From Capitella teleta (taxonomy: Eukaryota > Annelida > Polychaeta > Capitellidae): a stretch of DNA of 64,000 bases. The translations under genes and the position numbers were made by a program. Under the pieces are notes generated by a model, which made no database searches, was not told the origin of the DNA, and saw nothing but the letters and a program-made list of their open reading frames with translations. Shown piece by piece: positions 1-12,192 of this stretch. The stretch spans positions 149,675 through 213,674 of the forward strand of contig KB306710.1 of assembly GCA_000328365.1 (NCBI GenBank), written 5' to 3'. The number at the start of each line of letters is the position of its first letter. Position 1 is the first letter of the stretch.

Positions 1-142
1 TTCATGATTTTGAAAATGTAGAAATTATTCTGCAGAGATCCGTACGATGAAGCGACAATTGCTGAATCGTTAGCTGTAAGAAACTTATGTTACGTAAGGA
101 GATGGTTTTATTTATTTAGAATTTGAAATTACCAATGAAGAA

Positions 143-422
143 ATTACTGTACGCATTCAGTTATATTATTTAATTCAGCTACCTCTATATTGTAGTTTAT
201 TACTGTACGCATTCAGTTATATTATTTAATTCAGCTACCTCTATATTGTAGTTTATTACTGTACGCATTCAGTTATATTATTTAATTCAGCTACCTCTAT
301 ATTGTAGTTTATTACTGTACGCATTCAGTTATATTATTTAATTCAGCTACCTCTATATTGTAGTTTATTACTGTACGCATTCAGTTATATTATTTAATTC
401 AGCTACCTCTATGTTGTAGTTT
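143..422. repeat. Tandem array, 56-bp unit, 5 copies
   Basis: Five head-to-tail copies of a 56-bp AT-rich unit that begins ATTACTGTACGCATTCAG. Units start at 143, 199, 255, 311 and 367. The first four are identical by eye and the last has one A-to-G change, so the array is young or homogenised. No open frame or known motif was recognised in it. Confidence 0.97.
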
Positions 423-2187
423 TTGATATCTCTTCGATTTTTGTTGTTGACATTTTTCTTCTTCTCCGTTTCACCTCAATAATACTGTACAATAAGCTAA
501 CCATGTCAATATTCCTTAATCATTATTACTGCACTAACCTTCTTATGATGTGAGGAGCGTCACGCCGTGGCCCTAATAAGCGGTTATCCATGACGGCATT
601 GGTGCGCGACAGTCACCATTGAACCGGTGATCAACTGAAACAAGCGCCTGTCGCTCGATATATTTTCGATTTAAATGTGCACATCTGTGTTTGCCACTCT
701 TGTAGTGAACAATTATGTTAATGACATTGTGTAGCGGTGTATGCCTAATTGCTATGGCTGAATGCCGAGCTATAATTTCCATCCGTTTTATTCTATTGTC
801 AGCTGTGTTTGGTGCATAATTTATAAAACGGATCTGAGTGGGGTTGAAGAAGTGCGTTATGATCGAGATTGCTGCGGAAGAAGTGCGTTATGCTTGACGT
901 CGGCTTTGAGGAAGTAGGTTATGATTTCACGTTGTTGTGGAAGTGTGTGTGCGAGCATCAAGGGTGTAATTCACAGGTCCCCGGCGCTACTGAATAGAAG
1001 CACTACATCAACTACAATATGATATTTTTCGTCATAAAACTGATAAGATTATTCATAACATACAGTCATACTAATTATCAATTATCATTATGGGAGCTTA
1101 ATTCCTCTTAAAATATTTTCAACAAATATAACTCGAGCATGGAAATTCCGCTATCCTGCACACACTCTGCCTCATCATTGCTTGTGTCTGGCGGAGGATG
1201 AAGTGAGAACGGTTTGATTTGATGGTCCGTGCGTGTGCATTTTCTGTGCCCAACGCCTATTCCTGTCTGATATGACAGCTGTGCCATGTGCTGACTATAG
1301 ATTAATATAATCAACGCAACACTTGTGTATGATTCCATAGACGTGTGATTTATTGAAAATCCACTTTATCCGAAAAGACACAATAAATTAATAAAACTCA
1401 CGGATTGTGTTATACATGTATAGTAATGTGATCTGTGCTGCAATTCGTGTTATTGAATCATATTCTTCAGTACTTTTACTTTGAAACATATTCACAGCCA
1501 TCAGATTGTACATAATTATGTGACTCAAACAGAATATACGCACCTGCATTGAGCTCTTCCAAACGAGTGCCTCGTTTTACAGACCGTAAAACGCCTCAAA
1601 ATTCTTTGTAACCTCATTTCAATCGGTTATGCAATATTGCTGCTGAACCACAATATAACGAATATGTGTGACTCAGTTCAACAATCAACCAAATTATCTA
1701 AATGCAAAACACTTGAGGTGCGATAAAGCATGCTCTTAGCGATATGACGAGAGAGTATAACAGCGGAGGAATCTGCGTGGATTTAATCAAAGGTCTTCTC
1801 GTTCGTCAGGTTGCAGTCTGATAGAAGTCGCCAGAGGATACACAAAAAAAAAGGTGGGCATCTCAAAATATATAATTAGTTCCAAACACTCACCGTTAAA
1901 ATTTGTTCTCATCACACTATAAGACAATTCTTATCGTAACCAATCTCGCTGTAATGTGTTTTATTGTTTAATTATAATGTTTTTATTGTTATTCGGGGGC
2001 ATCCCTGCATAGGCACCTGTGCCTATTAATGCCTTTTGTGCTTTGCAGAAGTTTTATAAAAAAANCTAAAAAAAAAAAAAAAAAAAAAANCAACTCAGAG
2101 ATTGAAGTTCCAAATCAACTTGACCATTTCCTCTGACGAGGGAATTCTCTATGAACTTCACGTGTTACACTTATTCGTCGCTTTCAG
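423..2187. other. Upstream non-coding region of EF-hand gene
   Basis: No convincing coding exon is seen here. Between 846 and 925 there are three loose repeats of about 32 bp around GAAGTGCGTTATG. The rest is AT-rich single-copy-looking sequence. If the EF-hand gene has an untranslated first exon it would lie in this stretch, but I could not identify it. Confidence 0.5.
2065..2090. other. Ambiguous bases in a poly-A tract
   Basis: Two N bases (2065 and 2090) bracket a run of A. This looks like a sequencing or assembly ambiguity in a homopolymer, about 100 bp upstream of the first coding exon of the EF-hand gene. Confidence 0.9.
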
Positions 2188-3497
2188 ATGCCTGCTCACT
2201 TGTTTGAGGCGGCTGCCTATGAAGCAGTCTTTGACGAAGCCGACGAGGACCATGATGACTTCATTTCACTCAAAGACCTCGCCAAAATCTGCCGAAAGTA
2301 CAAATACTTTGGACCGGCGACACAGCTCCAGGTATGCACCCTTTGATAAAGCCTATTAGCCTATTAGCCTATTAGCCTATTAGCCTAGCTACAACTTGTT
2401 CTTAACCATATGTGTATTACAGACATGCATGTTTTAACATGCTTATAAAAAATACCAGCATTCACATGCAGAGACCTTCATGTAATCTCACCTCAAAGCT
2501 CAAGACGATTCCATTCATTGAAGTACGCCAGAGATTTGCGGTTTGGGAGGGGCCTCTGACTATCAGCGATGTGAATGGCATGCTTGAGTTGTTCACCTCA
2601 GAACATACCGGCGATGAGACCCATCCTTAAACGACAAAGTCTGACTAAACAAACGCGAAATATCTTTAGCTGCACTTTACCCCTTCAAAGCGGCATCAAA
2701 GTGCGACAATTGGATCGCGTGTAATATTGCACTTGAATTTACTCTTGATGAGACATGCAAAGCATAGTTGTGACAACCTTCGCGGTGCATTAAGGTCAAA
2801 TCTAAGAATCAATATTATATTTGTTAGCAGCACCCATAATATAGATAGAACAATATTCAAAACACCGGAACTGTGGCCAGCAAAGGATCGTGAGGTCCAC
2901 TGACAATTCTGGGTTCTTTCAATTGATGCTCAATGCTTCATCCTAATTGACATATTTTGTCTTCATCAGCGCGTGTTCGATAGGGCGGATGAGAATAAAG
3001 ACAAGAAGCTGTCGTATGAGGAGTACATGATCGCGATGGGATTGCAGCCACGCATCCGACCCAAGAAGCAACAGGCGGAAGAAGCGAATCCGTGCGTGAA
3101 ATAAACACACGCACGCAATACGTATTGATATCCAATTTGTCATTTCAGAATGCAGATCAGAATTCTCAAAGAGATTTTCGAAGCCTTCGATCAGGATAAA
3201 AATGGCGTCATCGATCGCGAAGAGCTCGCGCAAGTTTTCGCAGAACTTGGAAAAACATATTCGGAAAAACAGGTATTAATTAAAGCCAGCTGTCACGCAA
3301 AAACCATTTTGTTTCTGATCAGAGTCATTAATTTCTTGTAGATCTGTGATGTTTATTGTGATATACATTTGATGCATAAACATGATCTCTTTTAACAGGT
3401 TCAGAGGATGATCGACCTGGTGGACAAAGACGGAACTGGAACGTTGGATTACGAGGAATTCCTTCAGGCTGTGCTGTCCAAACATGTCGCTGAATGA
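2188..3497 (+). CDS. Four-EF-hand calcium-binding protein
   Basis: Four coding exons join in phase: 2188-2331, 2970-3091, 3149-3272 and 3399-3497, giving 162 residues. All introns are GT-AG; the second is only 57 bp. Four EF-hand loops are visible: residues 19-30 (DEDHDDFISLKD, Asp at position 12 instead of Glu), 55-66 (DENKDKKLSYEE, Lys instead of Gly at position 6), 103-114 (DQDKNGVIDREE, canonical) and 139-150 (DKDGTGTLDYEE, near-canonical). The two pairs are joined by a charged linker (residues 76-89). There is no signal peptide, membrane segment or myristoylation start, so a cytosolic Ca2+ sensor or buffer of the calmodulin/calbindin-like superfamily is inferred; the exact subfamily and partner are not recognisable. 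The C-terminal pair should bind Ca2+ best. The ATG follows a splice acceptor (CTTTCAG) with no intervening base. This could mean an untranslated first exon, a trans-spliced leader, or a missed upstream coding exon ending in phase 0. The 3' untranslated region starts with TGACGTCA at 3507. Confidence 0.9.
2351..2389. repeat. Microsatellite (CCTATTAG)n
   Basis: About five copies of an 8-bp unit, GCCTATTA, lie in the first intron of the EF-hand gene, 20 bp after the donor site. Confidence 0.9.
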
Positions 3498-3811
3498 AAA
3501 TACCCGTGACGTCATAATAGTATTATTGCATAACACCAAAAACATGTAATCCAATTCATTTAGTTCTCAAAATAACACCAGCTGCCATGATGTATGAGTT
3601 TGTAGTGACATATTCATCAAGATTATCCTGACTTAACGTTGTAATCTGATATTTCACCAAATAATATAGTTGTATTTTGTTTGTACCGTGAATCTAATGA
3701 AAAAGATTACCTTTCTACTTTGTTAAGATCGTAACTTCATCTTTCTTTCTTTGCTAAATGTCACCCACGTGTACAAATACAAAGAATCGTGTTGAGTTAA
3801 ATGCACCGGAA

Positions 3812-3888
<77 letters not shown>

Positions 3889-4700
3889 AGCATGAGTGAT
3901 CTGGTAATCGTCATCGCAGTTTGTTGTTTTTGTACCAAACCAATTCTCCCTCATTTGCAAGATTATGTATCTGTACATACACGGGGAATGGCAGATGCGG
4001 CACTTCGCGGAGTAACTATAGACCTCACTAATCATACACCAAACCTATTAAATATTGATCGACTATCATCCATTGGCCGTTATGCTCAACACAGCAATAG
4101 AAAGAACGCCAATCACATAGGAGCTGTTGCTTGATTATTGGGGTTGTCGCAATCATAGCGTTAAGTGATCTGCATCACTCATTGTATGAACACAATGCAT
4201 TAGTGTAGACACCGTAGTCATCTGCCACCAATTAGCCCCGAAACAGAAGCACAAATTACATTATGATCTAACGTCTTCTTTGCCCTTTGAAACACTGTGT
4301 GATATTGCGGTGTCCGTTTCAATGTAGGACACCATGCTTATACTTATACTGAGCAACAAAAGATTCTATACGTGCTCTGATTAGCACATAGAGCAGTGCA
4401 AACTAAGTTTATCGCTGAAATATGATTGGTGGATGTGCTCAGTATTCACTCAAGAGTAATTATCCAGAAGTTGGAGTTTCTGGCGGCTACATGGAATCGA
4501 TAAGAATGTTGAGTGTGGGGTAGGGGTCAAAACGCAAAATCACACTTTAGATGGAATGATTATATAATTGAAAAAAAAAAAAAAAAAAAAGCTTAAAGAA
4601 AGTCAACAATATGAAGTGTGGTCTCCTCCCATTGCCATTGCCACTGAGGAGTGACGTTGTGTCCAAAGCGATTATAGTCGACTTCATCTCACTCGTATCG
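3498..4700. other. 3' region of EF-hand gene and intergenic DNA
   Basis: Presumed 3' untranslated region followed by AT-rich intergenic DNA. No canonical AATAAA was pinned close to the stop. A (TA)n tract lies at 3813-3883 and a 20-A run at 4571-4590. No coding exon is recognised. Confidence 0.5.
3813..3883. repeat. Microsatellite (TA)n
   Basis: An uninterrupted run of about 35 TA dinucleotides, 310 bp after the stop codon of the EF-hand gene. Confidence 0.98.
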
Positions 4701-4711
4701 TAAAGAAAGCT

Positions 4712-5595
4712 TGAGGAGTTACAGACCAGAGTCTAAGCTTAATCTCCAAACTGCTTGAACAGGCTGTTTTACACCAGCGCTTAGCCCACATTAACCATAT
4801 TGACCTCCAATCCACTTACAAGAAGTTGCTCAGCATTGAAACCGCTTTGCTCAATGTACCAAACGATCCACTGCAGGCGGCAGTCGATAAAGGAGGCGCA
4901 ATTCCACTCGACTTATCCACAGCCTTCGACACAGTTGACCATGGTGTCCTAGTTGAGATCATGCGTCAAGTTTGGAAGTTGATAGGGTAGCACTACGCTG
5001 GTTCAAGTCATATACCGCCACACGAATGATTATTCCGTCACTTATTAGTCACATTATTAGTCACTTACTTCAGTGGACGAATGCATCAAAGAGATTTACG
5101 TGAAAACTGTAAGTGGTCACGGTGCCCTTCTCGGAAATAGTGATTAATTTCACACCTGAAAACATCTGCTGCTCCCCAATAAATAACCTCGGGTTTATAT
5201 CCAATGCTATACAAGGCATTCAGCTGACCATGTGAAGAGCGTATGTAGAGAGCGTGCCTACACCTGATCGACCGCATCTTCCTGTTCCTTGATGGACATT
5301 CCACCAAGATCCTGCCCACCAACGCATGCGTTATGCGACCCCGCAGCACAGCTCTTCAAGAGCAGTGGATGTAAGGGTCAAGTTCATCGTGCCTGGAGAA
5401 AGCCTTTTAACCTTGCGAGTCACGACTCAATCTGAGATCTGACCATAAAGGTCTCCTACGATGGGCATCACAAGATGCCTTGGTAGACACAGTGCGATGT
5501 GTGTGCATGTGGTTTGGAATGGCCTCCCAGCCGTCATACAGAGTTCCCTGACCGACCAAACATGCACACGACATATAAAAGAAAGTTTTTATTTC
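4712..5595 (+). mobile_element. CR1/L2-like LINE, degenerate 3' half of ORF2
   Basis: Conceptual pieces match the reverse transcriptase of CR1/L2-type non-LTR retrotransposons. In order they are a YRP motif (about 4720), ISKLLEQAV (about 4743), a YKKLLSIETALLNV block (about 4820), LDLSTAFDTVDHGVL (about 4908), VALRWFKSY (about 4988), HVKSVC and STKILPTNA blocks (5230-5330), and a C-terminal VWNGLPAVIQSSLTD (about 5511). The catalytic YADD region, expected between the WFKSY and HVKSVC blocks, is missing, and the frame changes several times with internal stops, so the copy is dead. Similarity ends near 5595, followed by T-rich sequence. The family assignment rests on remembered motif order, not on an alignment. 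Confidence 0.85.
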
Positions 5596-5599
5596 TCAA

Positions 5600-7240
5600 A
5601 TTAGTCCAGAACTTTTATAATGCTTTTCTTTTTATTATAAGGAAATGCAGCCTATAAATCAAATAAATCTCAGCCTATCTTATGCATAAATGCATTTGAG
5701 AAGAACTATATATACGAACTGTATATGAACATAAATTGTACATTGTAGCCTAGTTTTCCAATTAGGCATACCAGATGCATGCTGTACATGCATGAGGTAA
5801 AATCTCAGAGATTTTGTGGGAAAAGTTTGCTTTAAGAAATGTGGGTTCACCGATGCACTGCATTGTTGCAAATCTTGTTTCTCGCCGAACACCTTGCATT
5901 GCCTTTTCGCTACGGAATCCTGAAACAAGAGGCCGTTAATGATTAATTGTTAGACCTCATTTTGATACACACCTAATGGTGATTCCTACTTTGGTTCCAG
6001 TCAATACTCTCACCTGTCGCCCATGCCACTAAAAAATGTCGGGCGGAGGTCAACTAAGGTCACGGTGACCCATGCTAATCGCTAGTAATTTATAATTCAT
6101 GGTTTAATTACTAGTGCATTGTACCATATTCATCATAAACACTAAGCAGGCATTGTGTGATTATAAATACTTGGTACAAGACGTCAACTGTTCTACATAC
6201 GGTATGTGAAATGACCATTGCTTTGAAGAACGCAGGACTATTATTCTTACTAATTACACTGAGGCACAGAGAAGCTCAATCAGTAATCCCCCCTGAGAGC
6301 ATTTCTATGTCGCCTGCAAAGGTCGAGGTTCCAAATTCAAGAGATATCTTTCCTGGAGTCAATCACGTGTGTACAATCTCAGACGGTGGTCGATAAATTT
6401 CGTAATGTGGCAATCAAAGCAAAGGCCTACTAATTATAGCAAGACAGTCTCTCTGTTTAATGATGTTTCATCGTAACACAAGCATCACCTTAATCGCGGT
6501 CGACACAAGCATTGCTGTGTGCACTGATCTTTGATTCGACAGCTCATAGTCATAGATTAGTCATAGATTATAATGCAACCAGAAATAATCGTAAAATTGC
6601 TTCGTTGAATCGTCCAGTGGAAGTGGGCAGTGTTTCTGGACCTGTTGACCCCGTTGACCCTGACCTAATATTGAAATGATCAAACAGGAAGTCGTTCATT
6701 AATCCAATTAGGAAATGTCGATCCATTTGCTTGATTACTTCTCATCCGCTCACCGGAAAGCAGCGAAAGGACGATGTTTTCATGTTCAATCAACTGCTGC
6801 AGAGCCCTCAATGGCTTGTGTTTTTATTTGATTCACCCTTTAACCGTATTTCCAGCCCACTCTCCGTAATGTTCGCTTCATTCTACTAAGGAGCGAAAAT
6901 ATATTGGATGCAATGCCAGGTTTATTTTTCTTGATTGTGCCAGTGAGACAGCGTGAGTACATTTGAACTATCCTGAAAATTTGGTGTAAATTTGTTGAGT
7001 ATACTTGGAATTGTGCAAGAAAATCTCTTTTTGAGTAGGTTTGCACATGCATAAATCATAATACAGGATTTCAATATAGGATTTCAATACGAGATTTTCA
7101 ATACAGGATTCTAATTAATAATAATAATAATTATGCATTTTTATATATCGCAAAATGTGCAAATATAGGCGATGGTCCTCTTGTTTCAAAATTCAATATC
7201 TTGGTTCCTTCGCACACCATCGACCGTGCCCCGTACATAT
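5600..7240. other. Intergenic DNA, no gene seen
   Basis: AT-rich sequence between two LINE remnants. Short open frames here have no recognisable domain or flanking splice sites. A few direct repeats of ATACAGGATTTCAATA occur near 7062-7105. Confidence 0.5.
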
Positions 7241-7610
7241 ATATTTTATGAAGGATGTGTTTTCAGCATAAAAGCACCGTCGGACGATCTCAGTGCATGG
7301 CCTGAGTGAATGGTAAGGCTCGCAAAATTATTTTCAATGTTCTGGAGCTGACTCCGAGTGCAAAGCATTGTGGATGTTGCATAAAACTTTGAACTGGGTC
7401 CGTTTCTCCACTGGGAGCCAATGCAGAGACGCTAAAACAGGTGGTATGTGGTCACGTTTATAAGTTCTTGTTAGAATTCGCGCAGCACTGTTTTGCGTCA
7501 CCTGTAGCCGACGTATTTGGCATTTTGAATGAACAAAGAGGAGGCCATTATGGTAATCGAGTCTTGAATTCACAGTAGCATGCAACGCTAGAGGGCTTGC
7601 TTTTGCTGAC
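7240..7610 (-). mobile_element. CR1/L2-like LINE fragment (C-terminal RT end)
   Basis: On the minus strand an 83-codon frame (7334-7585) carries the hallmark end of CR1/L2 reverse transcriptases: SRLDYHNGLL, then QNSAARILTRTYKRDHIPPV and LASLHWLPVEKRTQFKVL, then an ALHSESAPE block. Past the stop, an LRSSDG block near 7285 continues the family pattern. Only the thumb and C-terminal segment survive, so this is a short remnant, probably separate from the copy at 4.7-5.6 kb and in the opposite orientation. Confidence 0.85.
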
Positions 7611-8500
7611 AGTATTGACGTACTTTTGCGATCCTTCGAAGGTGAAAGTAGGCCAACCTAGTTCGGCATAGTTTAGATGGCTGTCAAAGAGAGCACCAAG
7701 AGTTTTAGCCACTTTCGTTGGTTTTCATTGGTTCTATGTTGGCAGAACCAACATTGAGGAAGATTTCCTCGGCTTGTTTCTTGTCCGTTTTTTTTTTTGT
7801 TTTGTTTTTGTTTTTCTTTGCACACAATCAATAGTTCGGTCTTGGCTTCGTTTTATTCCAATTTGTTGGTGCACATCCAATTTCGTACTCCGGGCTCCGT
7901 TTGACCAGACAAAAACGTACTCCGTTTAACGGTATCAATAAAATACGATATAATGATAAAATGCATTTTCGCAATTGCACACAGAATACAACTACTACTC
8001 CCTCTAACGGAGGGAGCGTCAGCTGCAATTCCACGCTTAGCGGATTTTACATTTCAATGTCCTCTAAAATAGCTATAGTGCAAGTAGACAGCAATTGGAT
8101 AAATAATAGTTGACGTTCTGGGCTTTTAATAACACTTTATCTCTCTCAATAGTAAACCTTGGGGCGTATGATTATCTAAAATCACACGAAAGGCACACCA
8201 AGAATTCATAAAAGTAATAATTACTTGGTTTTGGCATCATTACACTTACAGTAAACTTTATTTGCAGTACTATCTCCGCTATTATCAAACGATGTAATTC
8301 ACACAAAGGCCATGTTCCTTTGTTTACACTGATGCACACATGATTCGGATTCCATTGCACTCGGTGACCCTACCGTAGGCTAAATGAATTATTGCTTTGT
8401 TTGTGATCATCATTTTATTGTTGTTGTTGTTGTTGTTATAATGTTATAATGAACAAAGGAAGATAACGTTAGTACCGTTTGCGCCGTGTAACTCTTCTAC
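7611..8500. other. Intergenic DNA, no gene seen
   Basis: Contains a T-rich stretch at 7787-7818 and a (GTT)n run near 8418-8436. No exon or RNA gene was recognised. Confidence 0.5.
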
Positions 8501-8690
8501 AATGCTCGTTCAGGGGCCATATTCACAATGCTCGTTCAGGGGCCACATTCACAATGCTCGTTCAGGGGCCACATTCACAATGCTCGTTCAGGGGCCACAT
8601 TCATAATGCTCGTTCAGGGGCCATATTCACAATGCTCGTTCCGGGGCCACATTCACAATGCTCGTTCAGGGCCAGGCCATATTCAGGGTT
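8501..8690. repeat. Minisatellite, 26-bp unit, about 7 copies
   Basis: The unit begins AATGCTCGTTCAGGGGCCAC and recurs every 26 bp from 8501 (8527, 8553, 8579, 8605, 8631, 8657), with single-base variants and a changed last copy. Because 26 is not a multiple of three the array gives open frames in all phases; these repetitive frames are not evidence of a protein. Confidence 0.97.
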
Positions 8691-9057
8691 TGTTACAGGT
8701 ATATATATCATTTATTTTCGCAAATGAGTCTGCACATTTGTAAGAGGAAGAAGAAGAAGATAAAAAAAAAAAAAAAAAGGTTTACTATCACATCCTTTGC
8801 AATAGTCCAAACTTACTATTTACCTCAAGTGTCTGATGCAATGAAAAATGTCATATTCGTCAGTTGACTAAAATCCGATGGCCAGATTAATATTACTGTA
8901 CAACGTATTGTGTTAGTTTTATCCGCAATTGAATTATTCATTCAGCAACGCTTATTTGACACAGTGCAATTAAGTATCGATCGGAATGCCTATAGGTATT
9001 TAAAATGTCTTAAAACTCATAGATGATGGAGATTAGCTTCAATATACACACATATTC

Positions 9058-9310
9058 GACATCAGCCTATCTCCCCACTGTGAAGAAATGAACATGACGG
9101 ATCGCGTAAGTGAGCCGTTTCGCACGAATGATAAAATACACGTTCATACTATAATGCGAGTAAAAATACAGAACAGGTAAACCGAGCCAAATTGCTAAAA
9201 TATTATTAATTTGTGCAAAATTTTAGCGTTTTTGGTTTGCAGAAACTGGAATCTGCAATAATTCAGTGAACGTTCGAATGGTATAGGGTTGCCATGGCAA
9301 CGGGCGACAC
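9058..9310. repeat. Dispersed repeat family, copy 1
   Basis: The segment with CCACTGTGAAGAAATG (near 9074) resembles 16266-16290. The segment from about 9190 to 9302 (GCGTTTT, GGAATCTGC, ATAATT, AGTGAAC, then GGTTGCCATGGCA) resembles 17297-17370. The shared order of short blocks suggests degraded copies of one interspersed element of unknown class. No terminal repeats or target-site duplications were found. Confidence 0.55.
9288..9301. promoter_or_regulatory. X-box-like palindrome GTTGCCATGGCAAC
   Basis: A perfect 14-bp palindrome that matches the RFX-factor X-box consensus (two half sites spaced by AT). It sits inside the dispersed repeat at 9.1-9.3 kb and has no nearby gene start, so a regulatory role is only possible, not shown. 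Confidence 0.4.
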
Positions 9311-11340
9311 GACGCGTAAGCACTTTCACGAGTGATGTCAAATCTGCGTGTATAAACAAGCTAATCTTAAAGGGAGGGAGAACTGGTTAAAAATAGACTT
9401 TGAGTCGTTATTTGATGCACCAAAAATGATTCATATGCCTGGCCCACACAAGAAATATCATCGCTAACGATTTCGCGGGAGATATATTGCTAATTAGGCG
9501 TGACGTCAGTGGCTGTCATGAAACACCGAGTGTTTCATCTTTTACAATGGGCCTCGTTATATCAGCGTGTCCTGCAACTAAACCCCTGGATATTTTTGTT
9601 TCTTTTCGGAAATAGATAGAATAATCATTTTGCCACCAGTCAGACGCGAAAAAAAAAGAGTGCACCACGCATGCGCAATACTGACGCTTTCGTTTCGTAA
9701 ACAACAAAGACGTCCTTTTATGGCGAAGATGCTCTGCTTTGATTGGCTGAAATCGATAGCTTCACGAGGGCAACGGGACCAATCACGGCAAGCCCTCAGC
9801 TGACGTTTGCCTCCTATACTTTGCAATGGAAGCCATTCTTCCATAGGCGCAATGCTAACCCCGATATTCGGAATGCATTATTTCCTTACGCTTGCATCCA
9901 GGCATGGTGTTTTTGGCACGGAATGCTATCAATTGGTGCTATGAGTCAATAGAACATCACTTAAAATTCAGTTCCCCATCCCTTTAATATCTATGATGAA
10001 ACGAACCAGATTAGCGGTTATAAAAGCACACTCGCCCCAAATACGTCTGAAGTACACGAACCTTTCGGATTATTGGAATTTTGGAGCATGATGTATTTTG
10101 GAGCACACTGCATGATGTATTTCCCCAAATTCAGCGTCACTTGTTGTTCCAAATGTTCAACATCCTTGTCTTGATCGTTCTTGGCTGACATTTGTATAAA
10201 AATAACGATATCATACAATTGAACGATATCATGATATACACATACACGCTACCTGTGAATGCAGGTATAAGGCCAGCTAATCATGCAACTCAGCGGACGA
10301 TGTCGAGTTACAGGACTTATTAATTCCTAGACAAGCTGAAAGATAGCAGTTTTCTTCTTCAATGCTATCTTCAAATACGAATTTCAAATGTATACAGAGG
10401 AATAATTATGGTAATTAATTACCATTAATGACAAGGCCGTCATTAAAAGGTTTGAGCGTGAATTATCGGACACCCTGTCGCAGCATACATCTCAGATAAC
10501 ACGTTGATTGCTCCAATGATCCACTTTTTATGTTTCGTGTAATTATACAATCTTCAATCCCGTGCCATCGATGGTGCAGCTATGTCAGTTCGATGTCGTC
10601 CCCTCGTACAATATGCCGAACCCCAAAGACAGCTTAGTTGAGTGGGTCGACAGGTAATTAAAGTAAAAATCAGAGATCGATTCGCCCGTCGCTTTGATGT
10701 CATTCACTTGCCACTTTGGCGCCAAGGATGCGATGTCATTTTGATCTGTGACGTCATGAGAGATCATCGATACGAGAGACACGTGGTTTTGATTTTGCAT
10801 CGTGGATTTTAGATTTGCATCAATTCGTCGTCTTCGTTATCTTCTGCTAACATTTCCGCTCACTTAGCAGAGCACAATAAGTCAACATTGCTCTATTTCA
10901 GGCTTTCAGAGATTAGACACCGAAGCTGTTTGCAGAGGGATAGAGATTCGAACGATGATGAAACATTGGACCAACGGCCGTCTGCTATTTCATTACATCA
11001 CTCTCTGAGGGTCTCGATTCCCGTGTAAAGCCCATCGCGTCGGTCTCTGACCATTAATTAGAACGCCTTCAGTGATTTATGTCTCATCGAGCCGCCTGTG
11101 AAGAGCGATTGACCTCACCAATCACAAGACCTGTTCCACAATCGATTAACTTCGCATTATTCAGCGACATTGGTCTCTTGGAAAGGGGACTGTGGTTTTA
11201 AAACTGATGATCGCACAAAGAACAAAGCTAAACACAATTGAATATACAAACAACATCATTGTCACCGAACACATTAAAAACACCCTCTGTAGATGAGCAA
11301 CCACTGTGTGAATCATCAAGGAATCTCCATACGTACATGC
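9311..11340. other. Intergenic DNA, no gene seen
   Basis: Single-copy-looking sequence. Two TGACGTCA palindromes occur at 9501 and 10749. None of the short open frames has a recognisable domain. Confidence 0.5.
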
Positions 11341-11342
11341 AT

Positions 11343-11679
11343 GATGGGGTTTTACGGCTCCACCCAAACCATTTGGATGATTCGGACGCCAAAACAGAAG
11401 GTCCGGGACTGAGGTTTCCCCTACTCTTATCGATAAATCCCAAGGGTTTTTTATTCTGCATACCACCATAGACAGTAGTACACAACGCCCGGCGTTGTTA
11501 CGCAGTTGAGCAGCACTGCAGAGTCATCGAAGAATTACAATTATAACGAATTACAATTATAATCCACAATCATAACGCCCGTGGCCTGATCGGGTCTCGA
11601 ACCCGGGACCTCGACGCATACGATCGGCATAAGATTGCAGTCAGCCGGTCAAACCGACTGAGCTGTTTGTAAGCCCCCC
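11343..11679 (-). mobile_element. tRNA-derived SINE, full-length copy
   Basis: Read on the minus strand the element starts near 11679 with a tRNA-like head: a box A-like AGCTCAGTCGG, then a box B GGTTCGAGACC that fits the Pol III consensus exactly. A unique body follows, ending in CCGTAAAACCCCA and a degenerate tetranucleotide tail. It shares the body with the copies at 43913-44234 and 45241-45449. Compared with the 44.2-kb copy it contains an extra AATTACAATTATAA duplication near 11535-11565. Confidence 0.88.
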
Positions 11680-12108
11680 CCCTCCCCCTCATCTCGATGC
11701 GAGACGTCCTGTCTTAGATATTATATATGTAATTTATTTCAATCGCAATTAAGCATTGACATTATAGAAAGAACAGAAAAGGTAAATAAAGAAATAACAA
11801 TACACAATATGTTGGTCTCGCATACATCACCACGAACGGCTACTTACCGGAAAAACAACACGCGTTTCGCCCGAGGCTTTCGAGTTCAGATCTAGTACTC
11901 AGTGTCATTAGGAAGACGGATCGCAGGAAATGTTCGCCTCTGGATAATCTCCCGTACGTCCGTTCATATAATATTGCATTTGCAGGAGAGAGAATTCCAA
12001 TCACTGATTTCGCTTTGATTGCGAGATATTACTCTTGTTTGGTTGCGTATTTTTATATACTTCATTTGATGTTTTTAACATATTGTTCAGCTTGTAAAAT
12101 CCATCAGT

Positions 12109-12192
12109 CAATGATTCCATCAGGGCCAATGTATCTATAGGGTCAATGACTCCATAGGGTCAATGTATCCATAGGGTAAATGTTTCCATGTC
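12109..12192. repeat. Tandem repeat, 17-bp unit
   Basis: About four to five imperfect copies of AATGTATCCATAGGGTC in tandem. Confidence 0.85.

Noticed and set aside
8479-8867. Repetitive open frames over the 26-bp array
   Set aside because: Same reason: array-driven openness with no domain.
11161-11485. Minus-strand frames such as CRIKNPWDLSIRVGET, also seen at 45093-45383
   Set aside because: They are translations of the SINE body, which explains their recurrence at several places.
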